NCBI GenBank assembly: GCA_038330085.1
Contig: JBBQNP010000004.1
Span: forward strand, 1-64,000
Length of the DNA stretch: 64,000 bases
Origin: JAEUIA01 sp038330085
GTDB lineage: Bacteria > Planctomycetota > UBA1135 > GCA-002686595
Direction: 5' to 3'
A program made the translations under genes and the position numbers. This document shows positions 1-8,377 of this stretch, one piece after another. The notes beneath the pieces are model-generated. The model ran no database searches, was not told where the DNA came from, and worked only from the letters and a program-made list of their open reading frames with translations. The first letter of the stretch is position 1, and the number at the start of each line of letters is the position of its first letter.

Positions 1-1435
1 TCGATGCCGGATCGAGCGTTGCCGACCGCGCGTGCAGCACGCGCGCCGCGCGCTCGATCCAGCCGAACCACTCGGCCGCATCCTGCGACAAGCGCTCGCC
101 TGCGATCGGATCCGAGCTCGAATCCTCGATGTGCCCGAGCGACGGGTTCGTGCGTCGGTCGTGCAGGAACACACGCGGCTCGCTCGCGTGATCGAGGTCG
201 TCTCCGTACCACGAGCGCGCGGCGCGGCGGTCCTGTCCGCGACCCGGATAGCTCTGCTCGAAGCACCAGCGCGCGTCGATCGCGGCGCGCCCTTCCTGCA
301 ATCCGCCCGACGCGAACGCAACTTGGCGCAACGCGACGTCGGATCCTGCGATCAAGCTCTTCAACGACACGCCTTGCATGCCCTTGGGAATCGGCACGCC
401 CGTCATGTCGAGCAGCGTCGGCGCGAGATCGATCGTGCTCGCAAGCTGCGACACGACCCGCCCGCGCGCACCCGTCATCGACGGCGCCGGCCGGACGATG
501 AGCGGCACGTGCAGATCGACGTCGGACAACGTGCCCGAGTCCAAGTACAAGCCCGATTCCCCGAGCGACGTACCGAACGTCCCGACGATGACCACCGTCG
601 TGTTCCTGAGCCAGCCGCTGCGGTTCATGCTCTCGAGCAGTCGCCGCAACTTGCCGTCGAGCTGCTTCAACGCGCCGTCGTAGCGCGCTTCGTATTCGCC
701 GAGCGACAACGTGCCTCCCGACCAGCGCGCACGCGGCACCGCGAAGAACACGTGCGCCGCGTCGGCGACCGGAGGCACCTGCTCCATCTCCGGGCGCGGC
801 GCGAACAGCGTGTCGTAGTGCGGGTCGACGCCCGCCCTCTGCCACACGCGCTCGAGGTCGTCGACGTGCAGGTACGCGAACCAGTTCTGTGCCGGATCTC
901 GCGGCAGCCAATTGCGGAAGCGCGCCGCAGTGATCTCGAAGCCGTAACCGTTCGCCGGGATGTTCTCCTCGTGATACGCGTCGAACTCCTGGAATCCGCG
1001 CGCGAAACCGTGCACCGACGAGATCGATGCGTGATCGATGAACGCGGCTGTCGCGTAACCGTGCGCGAGGAACTGTTGAGCGAGGCGCGGAATTCCGTCG
1101 GGTATGTACCAGGCGGCGAGCTCGCTCGCGGGGCCGGTGACCTTGACGTCCGGACGTCGCGCGAGCAGCGGATCGCAGCCCGTCAGGATCGCCGCGTGCG
1201 AAGCGAGCATGTCGGGCGATGCGGACCAGGCCGACGAGAACGAGACGCCTTGCGCAGCGAGGCCGTCGATCACAGGCGTTGTCGGTCGGTCGTACCCGAG
1301 CGCGCCCACGTGATCGGCGCGCAGTCCGTCGATCGCGATGACGAGGACGCCGTGACCTTGCATTTCGGAGGCCGGCTTCGGACCGCAGGCACAGAGCACC
1401 GAGGCGACCAGGAATGACCCAACGTGCGTGCGCAT
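1..1435 (-). CDS. Sulfatase-like (alkaline phosphatase superfamily) lipoprotein, 3' end outside window
   Basis: Reading leftward from an ATG at 1435 the frame stays open to the window edge (478 codons), so the C-terminus is missing. A short hydrophobic leader ends in a lipobox-like LCAC, suggesting an exported lipoprotein. The fold signature is clear: metal-site opening DGLRADHVG near residue 40, the SHAAILTG segment that follows the nucleophile position near residue 85, and the family segment HGFARGFQEFDAY. The usual C/S-x-P-x-R formylglycine motif is absent. The normally invariant DHGE metal-binding segment reads GTFGTSLGES near residue 280, so the Asp and His ligands are gone. Known: the superfamily hydrolyses sulfate or phosphate esters. 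Inference: this member is catalytically dead or has another role. It sits 89 bp downstream of the bat operon on the same strand. Confidence 0.85.
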   Translation of the reverse strand, partial: MRTHVGSFLVASVLCACGPKPASEMQGHGVLVIAIDGLRADHVGALGYDRPTTPVIDGLAAQGVSFSSAWSASPDMLASHAAILTGCDPLLARRPDVKVTGPASELAAWYIPDGIPRLAQQFLAHGYATAAFIDHASISSVHGFARGFQEFDAYHEENIPANGYGFEITAARFRNWLPRDPAQNWFAYLHVDDLERVWQRAGVDPHYDTLFAPRPEMEQVPPVADAAHVFFAVPRARWSGGTLSLGEYEARYDGALKQLDGKLRRLLESMNRSGWLRNTTVVIVGTFGTSLGESGLYLDSGTLSDVDLHVPLIVRPAPSMTGARGRVVSQLASTIDLAPTLLDMTGVPIPKGMQGVSLKSLIAGSDVALRQVAFASGGLQEGRAAIDARWCFEQSYPGRGQDRRAARSWYGDDLDHASEPRVFLHDRRTNPSLGHIEDSSSDPIAGERLSQDAAEWFGWIERAARVLHARSATLDPAS

Positions 1436-1524
1436 CGCGATCAACGTGTCACAGCGCGATGCGCGAGGCAAGTTGTCGGGGTGGCTCCGAAGTGGTCCCG
1501 CCCCCCAAGTGAGAGTCCGCCTCC

Positions 1525-2313
1525 TTACCGCTTCAGCGCGAACACCGAGGTCTGCTTGACCCAACCCTCGGTCCCGCTGTCCGTCCGCACCTTCACCCAG
1601 TCCGGCAGCTCGTCCACGCGCACCATCTCGCTTCCCGCGGGGGCCTCCGCCACCACGTTGGCCTTGTCACGCGGTTCGCTGAAAACCGACGCGCGGTCGC
1701 CCTCGACCACCAGCAGCGAGTCGGTCCTCGCACGCATCGCGGCGTCGACCCAAGGCACGCACGCGACGATCGCGACGCCGACTCCGACGATCGCAATCCA
1801 CCGACCCAGCCTTCCTCCGCGCAGCGCCTCGAACGCGAGCGCTGCGGCACACGCAGCGAGCCCGAACAGTGCGATCCAACGACTCTCACCCAGCGTGAAC
1901 GCACGCACGACCCGTCGCAGCGTGCTCGACAGATCGCCGCGGTCCGCCGGCTCGAGGTGCGCCTTGCCGCGCGCTTCCTCGAGGTTCGCCCACGTGTCGC
2001 CGTCGCGCGGGCGGTACTTCAAAGCGGCCGTGTACCAACCGACCGCCTCGAGCATCTTGCCCGAGCGGAACGCGACGTTGCCGAGGTCGTAGAGGATCCT
2101 GCCACGCTCGGGTCCCTGCGGCGCGTTCTCGTCGTCGAGCAGCGCGAGCCACTCCGCGCGCGCGCCGGCGAGATCGCCCTGACGGTAAGCACTGACCGCT
2201 GCATCGTCGCTCGCTTGAGCCGAAGAGGTCGCGGCCGCGTCTTGCGCGACCATCGTCGTGATCGCGAACATCAGCACGATCGCGAACACGCGTCGGATGA
2301 CTGCGCGCATCAC
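1525..2313 (-). CDS. BatE-like protein: TPR, two membrane segments, SH3 domain
   Basis: A 262-residue protein: an N-terminal signal or anchor (residues 5-28), a short TPR-like region (about 38-115, with LYDLGNVAFRSGKMLEAVGWY), two membrane helices (about 140-195) and a C-terminal bacterial SH3 domain (about 200-262) ending in GWVKQTSVFALKR. This order is that of BatE in Bacteroides-type aerotolerance operons. Its ATG overlaps the stop of the preceding gene by four bases (ATGA), so translation is probably coupled. It is the last gene of the operon. The TPR part probably holds Bat proteins together at the membrane; the exact role of the complex is unsettled in the literature. Confidence 0.8.
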   Translation of the reverse strand: MMRAVIRRVFAIVLMFAITTMVAQDAAATSSAQASDDAAVSAYRQGDLAGARAEWLALLDDENAPQGPERGRILYDLGNVAFRSGKMLEAVGWYTAALKYRPRDGDTWANLEEARGKAHLEPADRGDLSSTLRRVVRAFTLGESRWIALFGLAACAAALAFEALRGGRLGRWIAIVGVGVAIVACVPWVDAAMRARTDSLLVVEGDRASVFSEPRDKANVVAEAPAGSEMVRVDELPDWVKVRTDSGTEGWVKQTSVFALKR

Positions 2314-4064
2314 AGCCCGCCCTTCAAGAGCTGATCGGCGAGCCCGAGCACCTGGTCATTGCCGACCGGTGCATCCTGGCCGGCCCACGTGCTCTCGTCG
2401 AGCTTCGAGACCGTCTGCTGCAGCGCGAGCGCGTCGGCATCGCTCAACGTCAGCGCTCTCTCTTCACGCTGCTCGCGCGCCCAATCGCGCACGTCACGAC
2501 CGACCCACGCTTCGGGCAGGTCCCCCGAACGATCCGCGAGGAACCGGCGCAGTGCGCGCGCTTCGTCGCTCGCCGTGCGTGCGTCCTGCAACCCGCGCGC
2601 GAGCTGCTTGCGCGCTCGCCTGCGTGCGCGTGCTCGCGGTGCGTCCGGATCTCCGCGCCGCCGGACACTCGTGCGCAACGCGAACCATCCGACCGCGATG
2701 CCCGCAGCGCCCGCGATCAGCGCGGTCCCACCCGGTCCGTGGGTCGAGCGGTCCGACAACGCCTGGGTCTGGATGTCGCGGATGTCGACCGACACTCCTG
2801 CATTGCGCGTGGCCGCACCGAGCCCCGAAGCGTTTTTCAGCGCGGTGACGCGGATCGGGATCGGTGCGCTCTGGATCGTGACGTAGGCCTTCTTCTCGAG
2901 GTCGTACACCGACAGCGGCACCGGCGGAATCTCCGTCACCTCCGGCCCAAGCGGCGCGAGGTCGTACGTCACCGACCGGCGGTCGACGCTCTTGCGATCG
3001 TTCGTGCCGTACACGTGGAAACCCTTGAACGCGTCGACGCGCGACAGATCCGGCGGCGTGAAGAACTCGAGGTTGCCCGTGCCGGTCCAATCGACGGTCA
3101 GCTTGATCGAGTCACCCGCGTCGACGTCGCGATGGTCGGCGACCGCGTTCACGCTCAAAGATCCGATCGCGCCCGAAAAATCGAGCGGTTGGTTCTCGGT
3201 CGGGAGGCGCAGCACGTGGATCGTGGTGGCCGGCGAGCGCTTGTAGTAGGCCACGCCCGGATCGCCGCGCTGGAACAAGGAGTCGGTCGCCGCGCGACCG
3301 AACTCACACATGCTGGTCGAGAGCTCCAGGTCCCCCGCGCGCGTCGCGAGGAAACGCTTGCGCACGCGCAGCACGCGGAACGTGCGGCCGTTGAGCTGCT
3401 GTTGACCGAGGTCCTCCGCTGTGATGCGGCCGCGCTCGTTGAGCTGCAGCAGCACCGTCTGCAACCCGACCTGCGGCGGCGGTGTGTCGAGCTCGAGCAG
3501 TCCCGCGAGGCCGCCCAGCCACGGCACCGAGAGCTGCACGTAGTTCACCTGCGTCGCGAGCGCCGTGTCCCAGCCGAAGCGCATCTCGAGCGTGAACGGT
3601 TGCCCTTCGACGATGTCACTCGGCGCGTCGACCTCGAACAAACCCATCTCGTCGCCTTGGATGTCGGGAACCACCTTGAACGGGAGCTCGCGCGTCGTGA
3701 CGGACTGTCCATCCACATCCAGATCCACGCCGGGGATCTTGTACTCGCCTTTCGAGTCGGTGTGCACGTCGATCACCCAGGTCAACGAGCGCGTGACGAT
3801 CTGGCGGCTGCCGGAGATCTGGTAGCGCTGCTGCAGCTCGGGCGTTGGAATCGCTCCGAAACGCAGGTCCTTCACCTGGGGCAAGCGCGTGATGCTCGCC
3901 ACCCGTGCGTTGTCGACCTCGATGACGAGCTTGAGGTCGCCTCCCAACTTGACGACGCCGGCGGTCAGGCGTGCATTGACCGTCGCCGTCTGCGCTCCGG
4001 CGAACGCGCACATGAGCGTGCAGCACAGCGCGAGCACCAGGCATCTCATCGTTCGGGTTGTCAT
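2310..4064 (-). CDS. BatD-like membrane protein (oxygen tolerance family)
   Basis: A 584-residue protein starting MTTRTMRCLVLALCC with a typical signal peptide cut after AFAGAQ. The exported part shows repeated beta-sandwich features of the BatD family (for example PQVKDLRFGAIPTPE and LTVDWTGTGNLEFFTPPDL). One membrane helix follows near residue 475 (GGTALIAGAAGIAVGWFAL), then an Arg-rich cytoplasmic tail. The start at 4064 gives a one-base TGATG overlap with the gene before it; a longer reading of this frame upstream runs antisense to nothing sensible and is out of frame with the BatC gene. Known: BatD is part of the Bat (Bacteroides aerotolerance) set. It probably presents periplasmic domains to the von Willebrand proteins of the same operon. 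Confidence 0.85.
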   Translation of the reverse strand: MTTRTMRCLVLALCCTLMCAFAGAQTATVNARLTAGVVKLGGDLKLVIEVDNARVASITRLPQVKDLRFGAIPTPELQQRYQISGSRQIVTRSLTWVIDVHTDSKGEYKIPGVDLDVDGQSVTTRELPFKVVPDIQGDEMGLFEVDAPSDIVEGQPFTLEMRFGWDTALATQVNYVQLSVPWLGGLAGLLELDTPPPQVGLQTVLLQLNERGRITAEDLGQQQLNGRTFRVLRVRKRFLATRAGDLELSTSMCEFGRAATDSLFQRGDPGVAYYKRSPATTIHVLRLPTENQPLDFSGAIGSLSVNAVADHRDVDAGDSIKLTVDWTGTGNLEFFTPPDLSRVDAFKGFHVYGTNDRKSVDRRSVTYDLAPLGPEVTEIPPVPLSVYDLEKKAYVTIQSAPIPIRVTALKNASGLGAATRNAGVSVDIRDIQTQALSDRSTHGPGGTALIAGAAGIAVGWFALRTSVRRRGDPDAPRARARRRARKQLARGLQDARTASDEARALRRFLADRSGDLPEAWVGRDVRDWAREQREERALTLSDADALALQQTVSKLDESTWAGQDAPVGNDQVLGLADQLLKGGL

Positions 4065-5305
4065 CACCAGTCCTTTTTCACCTTCGCGCGCCGCATCGCG
4101 CGGAGCTGGGCTTCGATCTTCTTGTGCTCGTCCTCGATGCGCTGCAGTCGATCGAGCAGTTGCGTCATCTCCTCGGGGCTCATCTGCTCGTCCTGTTTCT
4201 GCGTCGGCTGCGCGTCCTTTTTCTTCTTCTCCGCTTCCTTGTCCTTCTCGTCCTGGGGCTGATCGGGCTTCTTCTCGTCCTTCTTCTTGTCCTCGTCCTT
4301 GGGCTTGTCCTGGTCCTTCTTCGGGTCGTCCTTGCCCTGCTGGTCCTTCTCTGGATCCTGCTTGTCCTTGTCCTTGTCCTTCTTGTCCTGATCCTTGTTC
4401 TGCTGGTCTTTCTTCTGCTGCTCGTCCTTCTTCTTCTGCTCCTCTTCCTTGCGCTTCTTTTCGATGTCGTCGAGCTCGCGCAGGCGCTTCAGACACAGCT
4501 CCACGTTGGCTTGCGTATCGGCGTCCTGCCAGTCGTCGCGCAAGCGTTCGACGAAGCGGTCGCGCGCCAGGAGGTACGCCGCGCGCGCGAGCTGCAGCGG
4601 ATCGGGAGGTTGTGCGCCGCCGGGTCCAGCGGGTTGAGCACCTGGAGCGGAAGGGACGGGCGTCGGCGGTGCGGCCTGTTTTCCCGACACTTCCGGCAAC
4701 TTCGCGCGCTCCTCCTCGCCGGCCTGCAAGGACAGCGTGCCGAGGTCGTAGATCGTGTCGCGCTGCAGCGAAGCATCCGAAGTCATGCCGCGCGCTTTCC
4801 ACAAGTCGGCCTCGGCCGTCTCGCGATCCTTGGCGAGCGTTGCGATGACACCCTTGGCGTACCACACCTCCGCGCGCACATCGGGCTCGAGACCGTTCCA
4901 GCCGGCCATGTCGAGAAGTGGATCGACCGCCGCGACGACGTGCGCGCGCCAGCCGCCGCGTTCGGACCAAGCCTGCTTGCCGCGCAAGAACGAGTTGGGC
5001 GCGAGCAAGGCGTCGGCGACCCTCGCCGCCGATTCGAGCTGCTGCTTCTCCGCGAACGTGCGAATTTGCGCGAACCCGTCGGCGAACGTGCCCGGCCACG
5101 CCGGCGATTCCACTTCGGTCGCCGGTTTGTCGGCGGTCTCCGTGCCTGCGACCGTTCCCGAAGACTGGCCGGGGATGGCTGGAACGTCGCGCGCCGGCGG
5201 CGCCGGTTGTTGAGCGTGCGCCGACGAAAGCAACGCGATCGCGGCGACGCCGAGTGCAGATACACGGCGCACGAGGTTGGAGACCTCATTGGGACGCACG
5301 CGCAT
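4064..5305 (-). CDS. BatC-like TPR protein with Lys/Asp/Gln-rich low-complexity tail
   Basis: A 413-residue protein with a signal peptide (MRVRPNEVSNLVRRV... ending SSAHAQ), TPR-like helices (about 70-265) and a long charged tail (about 285-380) built of short K, D, E and Q runs, then a predicted coiled coil (EEMTQLLDRLQRIEDEHKKI). The tail is the usual landmark of BatC proteins. The start was set at the ATG at 5305, which gives a one-base TGATG overlap with the upstream gene; earlier in-frame starts would run back through that gene. The low-complexity tail makes the opposite strand appear as a long Leu-rich reading frame, which is not a gene. Confidence 0.8.
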   Translation of the reverse strand: MRVRPNEVSNLVRRVSALGVAAIALLSSAHAQQPAPPARDVPAIPGQSSGTVAGTETADKPATEVESPAWPGTFADGFAQIRTFAEKQQLESAARVADALLAPNSFLRGKQAWSERGGWRAHVVAAVDPLLDMAGWNGLEPDVRAEVWYAKGVIATLAKDRETAEADLWKARGMTSDASLQRDTIYDLGTLSLQAGEEERAKLPEVSGKQAAPPTPVPSAPGAQPAGPGGAQPPDPLQLARAAYLLARDRFVERLRDDWQDADTQANVELCLKRLRELDDIEKKRKEEEQKKKDEQQKKDQQNKDQDKKDKDKDKQDPEKDQQGKDDPKKDQDKPKDEDKKKDEKKPDQPQDEKDKEAEKKKKDAQPTQKQDEQMSPEEMTQLLDRLQRIEDEHKKIEAQLRAMRRAKVKKDW

Positions 5306-6369
5306 CACGCGGCCTCCTGCGTCGGCTTCGCGCGCCGGATCACGCCGATCGCGCGCCCGCGCCGCTCCCGCAACGAAGCTTCGATCAGCATGCACGCAGC
5401 CGCGATCGCCAGCGGCCACTGATACCGATCGTGCGGAATGCGCTCCTTGCCTGCGAAGAGCTCGCGCCCCTCCATCTGCGAAATGCGCTTGTCGTACAGC
5501 TCCTCGAGCGGCGTCGGCGAAGAGTCCGCCGCGATGAACGCACCGCCCGTCTCCTCCGCGATCGCCACGAGGCTCTCGCGGCCGAGGCGCGAGACGACCT
5601 CCTTGCCGCTTTCGTCGCGCACGAAACCGCGCGGGCCGTCGGGGATCTTGCCGCCCTCGGCCGTCGCCATGCCGACGACATAGACCTTGATGTTGCGCTC
5701 GTGCGCTTTCTTCGCGATCTCGAGCCCGTGACCTTCGAGGTCTTCGCCGTCGGTGAGCAGCACGATCGCCTCGTGCGCGCCGGTGCGACCGTCGAACAGC
5801 TCGAGCGCGTGGGTCAGCACGCCGCCGATGTCGGTGCCGCCGCGCACGTTGTCTTCGGGCGTCATCGTGTCCGCGAAGGCTTCGAGCGTCTTGCGATCGT
5901 GCGTGAGCGGTGCGACGTCGCGCACGTCACCCGAGAACGCCAGCAATGCGGCGCGGTCGCCCTTCAAGCGCTCGAGAAGGCCGCGGATCTCGCGCTTGGC
6001 GCGGTCGAGACGGTCCTTCTTGAGGTCCTGCACGAGCATCGAGCGTGACGTGTCGAGGCACAAGACGAGGTCGAGGCCGCGGCGCTGCACTTCGCGCAAG
6101 GTGAAGCCCGACACCGGCCCGATCAGCGCCAGCCCGATCATCAGGAATGCGATCGACGCCAACACCGCACGCGCGGTCGCGCGATGCGACGAGAACCCCG
6201 AGAAGAACTTGCGCTGCAACTTCGGTGCGACCAGCGCGTCACGGTCGCGCGTGCGCCGGCGCAGTCCCCATAGCACGATGAGCAGCATCACCGGCGCGAG
6301 CACGAGCGCCCAGACCGCGCGCGGGTACAAGACCTCGATGCCGAAGAGGTGATGGACCGAGCCGCTCAC
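5305..6369 (-). CDS. BatB-like von Willebrand factor A membrane protein
   Basis: A 354-residue protein beginning at a GTG that overlaps the previous stop (GTGA). An N-terminal membrane helix (VWALVLAPVMLLIVLWGL), a second near residue 65, a VWA domain (about 85-290) with a complete MIDAS metal site (DTSRSM, the GGTDIGG threonine and LTDGED), and a C-terminal helix. This is the BatB layout. VWA domains bind ligands through a divalent metal, so BatA and BatB probably form a membrane complex with BatC and BatD under the control of the MoxR ATPase encoded upstream. The intact metal site argues for a functional protein. Confidence 0.88.
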   Translation of the reverse strand: MSGSVHHLFGIEVLYPRAVWALVLAPVMLLIVLWGLRRRTRDRDALVAPKLQRKFFSGFSSHRATARAVLASIAFLMIGLALIGPVSGFTLREVQRRGLDLVLCLDTSRSMLVQDLKKDRLDRAKREIRGLLERLKGDRAALLAFSGDVRDVAPLTHDRKTLEAFADTMTPEDNVRGGTDIGGVLTHALELFDGRTGAHEAIVLLTDGEDLEGHGLEIAKKAHERNIKVYVVGMATAEGGKIPDGPRGFVRDESGKEVVSRLGRESLVAIAEETGGAFIAADSSPTPLEELYDKRISQMEGRELFAGKERIPHDRYQWPLAIAAACMLIEASLRERRGRAIGVIRRAKPTQEAA

Positions 6370-7445
6370 GCGATCCTCCGCGCCCACGTCGAGGCCGAGA
6401 ACCAGGCGAGCGCGTAGCACGCCAACGCCGGCAGCAAGAACCACGGGTACAGGTCAAAAGTCTGCGTGAAGCGCTTGGTCTCGCGCTTCGTGCGCTCGAG
6501 CTTCTCGATCTCGGCGTAGACCTTCTCGAGCTCCTTGGGATCCTTCGCGCGGAAGAAGCGCCCGCCCGTTTTCTTGGCGATGTCTTCCAGCTCGCTCGTG
6601 TCGATCGCCTGATCGGCGCGCTGCAGGAACATGCTGCCGTTGTACGCGTAGCGGCCGGCGAACACCGTGTAGACCTTGACGCCCTCCTTCGCCGCGAGAT
6701 CGGCCGCGTCCTCGGGGCGGATCGTGTAGACGTTGTTCTCGCCGTCGGTCAAGAGCACGACGACCTTCGACTTCGCCTCGGTGCCCTTCAGCAACGCGAC
6801 AGCCTTCGCGAGCCCGACGCCGATCGCCGTGCCATCCTCGGCTTGACGATTTTTCACGATCTGCAGGCCGGCGATGAAGCCCGTCATCGCGTCGACGTCG
6901 AGCGTGAACGGGCAGATCAGCTTGGGATAGTGCGCGAACGAGAGCAGCGCGATGTTGTCGGCTTCACCTTCGCGGTCGGTCATGCGCCGCTCGGCGAACT
7001 TGCGCACCACCTCCTTGACCACGTCGAGGCGCGAGCGCGTTTCGTCGAGGTCGTTGTATTCCATCGACGAGCTGATGTCGATCGCGAGCGCGATGTCGAC
7101 GCCTTCGGTCGTCGTGTTGGTCTCGACGCTGCCGCGCAACGGACGCGCGAGCGCGATCCCGACGAGCACGAGCGCTGCGAGCTGCAACGTCGTCGGCAAC
7201 CACACCAAGCGCTGCACGATCGACTTGCGCGGTGACTGCGTGGCGATCGCGCCGACGCGGCCCTTGGCGCGGCCCGCGCGCAAACGACCCCAGCCGATGC
7301 CGATCAGCGCCGCCGGGATCAGGAGCAAGAACCACGGATCGGAGAACGAGTACGCGCCGAAGAGTCGGAACGTTTCGTCGGCGGCGCTCTTCTGCGCGGT
7401 GTCGGGGATCTGCGCGAGCAACAGACCGAGTGCGATCGCGTTCAT
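6366..7445 (-). CDS. BatA-like von Willebrand factor A membrane protein
   Basis: A 359-residue protein. The N-terminal membrane pair (DPWFLLLIPAALIGIGW and a second near residue 85) matches the BatA N-terminal domain. The VWA domain (about 105-315) has all MIDAS elements: DISSSM, the DGTAIGVG threonine and LTDGENN. A C-terminal helix (WFLLPALACYALAWF) closes the protein. ATG 7445 overlaps the preceding stop by four bases (ATGA). It is paralogous to the next gene, BatB, which is the normal arrangement in this operon. Confidence 0.88.
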   Translation of the reverse strand: MNAIALGLLLAQIPDTAQKSAADETFRLFGAYSFSDPWFLLLIPAALIGIGWGRLRAGRAKGRVGAIATQSPRKSIVQRLVWLPTTLQLAALVLVGIALARPLRGSVETNTTTEGVDIALAIDISSSMEYNDLDETRSRLDVVKEVVRKFAERRMTDREGEADNIALLSFAHYPKLICPFTLDVDAMTGFIAGLQIVKNRQAEDGTAIGVGLAKAVALLKGTEAKSKVVVLLTDGENNVYTIRPEDAADLAAKEGVKVYTVFAGRYAYNGSMFLQRADQAIDTSELEDIAKKTGGRFFRAKDPKELEKVYAEIEKLERTKRETKRFTQTFDLYPWFLLPALACYALAWFSASTWARRIA

Positions 7446-8377
7446 GCGGCGATCCTCGGGGTTTCACCCAGCGCTTCGAGCGCTTTGCGCGCTTCGTCCA
7501 TCCAGTCGCGCACGGCCAGCGGCGACGGGGATTCCTGCCCGTACTTCACGCGTTCGGCCGACGCGAGGAGGCGCGCGGCGGACGTGCGCACGGCTTCGGG
7601 CACCTTGTCGTCGGTCGAGATCGCCTGCGACCAGTCGGCGTCGGTCAGCGCATCGCGATGGACGCCGACGTGCGTGTCGACGGCAGAGCGCACGAGAGCG
7701 GTCAGGGCGTACGTCACATTGTGCACTGCATCCGGCTCTGAACGTGCGCGCGCTTCGAGGGTCGCGAGCTGTTCGATCGGTGACGGCAGCTTGGCGACCA
7801 GCGTCTGCCTGCGCGAGCGGCGCTTCCACACGACGATCGCGATGAGCATCACGACGATCAGCAGCAGCGCCGTTACGATCCCGCGCAGCGACCAGGCGTG
7901 CACGGCCGGAGTGTCGCGGAAACCGCGAGCGGACCGCGGCGCGTCCTCGCCCTGTTGCAGCGCGGATTCGATCTTCACCGGCGGGATCGCGGCCGACAGC
8001 GTCGACATCTTCCCGCTCTGGTCGACAGTGATGGCGAGCGGCGGGATCGAAAGGTCGCCGCCCTCGAGCGCCATCACGCGCCAGCGCGCGCGCGTGATCT
8101 TGCGGCCGGCGTGCGCGGGATCGTCGGAGCGACGCAGACCGAGGTCCTCGATGAACGCAATCGAACGCGGCAGCACGGTGTGGTCGGGCAACGCGACCGT
8201 CGCGCGATCCTCGTGCTCGACCACGAACGTGAGCTCGATGGGCTCGCCGATGTGCGCATGATCGGGGACGGCCTCGACGCGTGCGTGCGGTGCGTCGACG
8301 TCGAGAGAGGGCGAAGGGGCCGGCGTCTGCGTCGATGCCGGGACGAGCGCGAAGAGGAGGGAAGCAAACAGCGCCAT
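7442..8377 (-). CDS. DUF4381-like membrane protein of the bat operon
   Basis: A 311-residue protein: signal peptide (MALFASLLFALVPAS), a periplasmic beta-rich region (about 25-150), one membrane helix (IVTALLLIVVMLIAIVVW near residue 170) and a cytoplasmic helical domain (about 200-300). Genes of this shape, often assigned to DUF4381, sit between the DUF58 and BatA genes in many MoxR operons. The start at 8377 gives a one-base TGATG overlap with the DUF58 gene; an upstream in-frame ATG at 8530 would run deep into that gene and is rejected. Function unknown; position suggests an accessory membrane part of the Bat complex. Confidence 0.7.
   Translation of the reverse strand: MALFASLLFALVPASTQTPAPSPSLDVDAPHARVEAVPDHAHIGEPIELTFVVEHEDRATVALPDHTVLPRSIAFIEDLGLRRSDDPAHAGRKITRARWRVMALEGGDLSIPPLAITVDQSGKMSTLSAAIPPVKIESALQQGEDAPRSARGFRDTPAVHAWSLRGIVTALLLIVVMLIAIVVWKRRSRRQTLVAKLPSPIEQLATLEARARSEPDAVHNVTYALTALVRSAVDTHVGVHRDALTDADWSQAISTDDKVPEAVRTSAARLLASAERVKYGQESPSPLAVRDWMDEARKALEALGETPRIAA

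Noticed and set aside
32..1417. Long plus-strand reading frame opposite the sulfatase-like gene
   Set aside because: It is Arg/Ala/His-rich filler with no family motif; the minus strand gives a clear sulfatase fold over the same bases.
4065..5099. Long upstream extension of the BatD frame
   Set aside because: It runs out of frame through the BatC gene and has low-complexity RG/RR content; the ATG at 4064 gives a signal peptide and the expected overlap.
4058..5422. Plus-strand frame with a strongly Leu/Val-rich stretch that looks like membrane helices
   Set aside because: It is the antisense reading of the Lys/Asp/Gln-rich tail of the BatC gene, which has family features and fits the operon.
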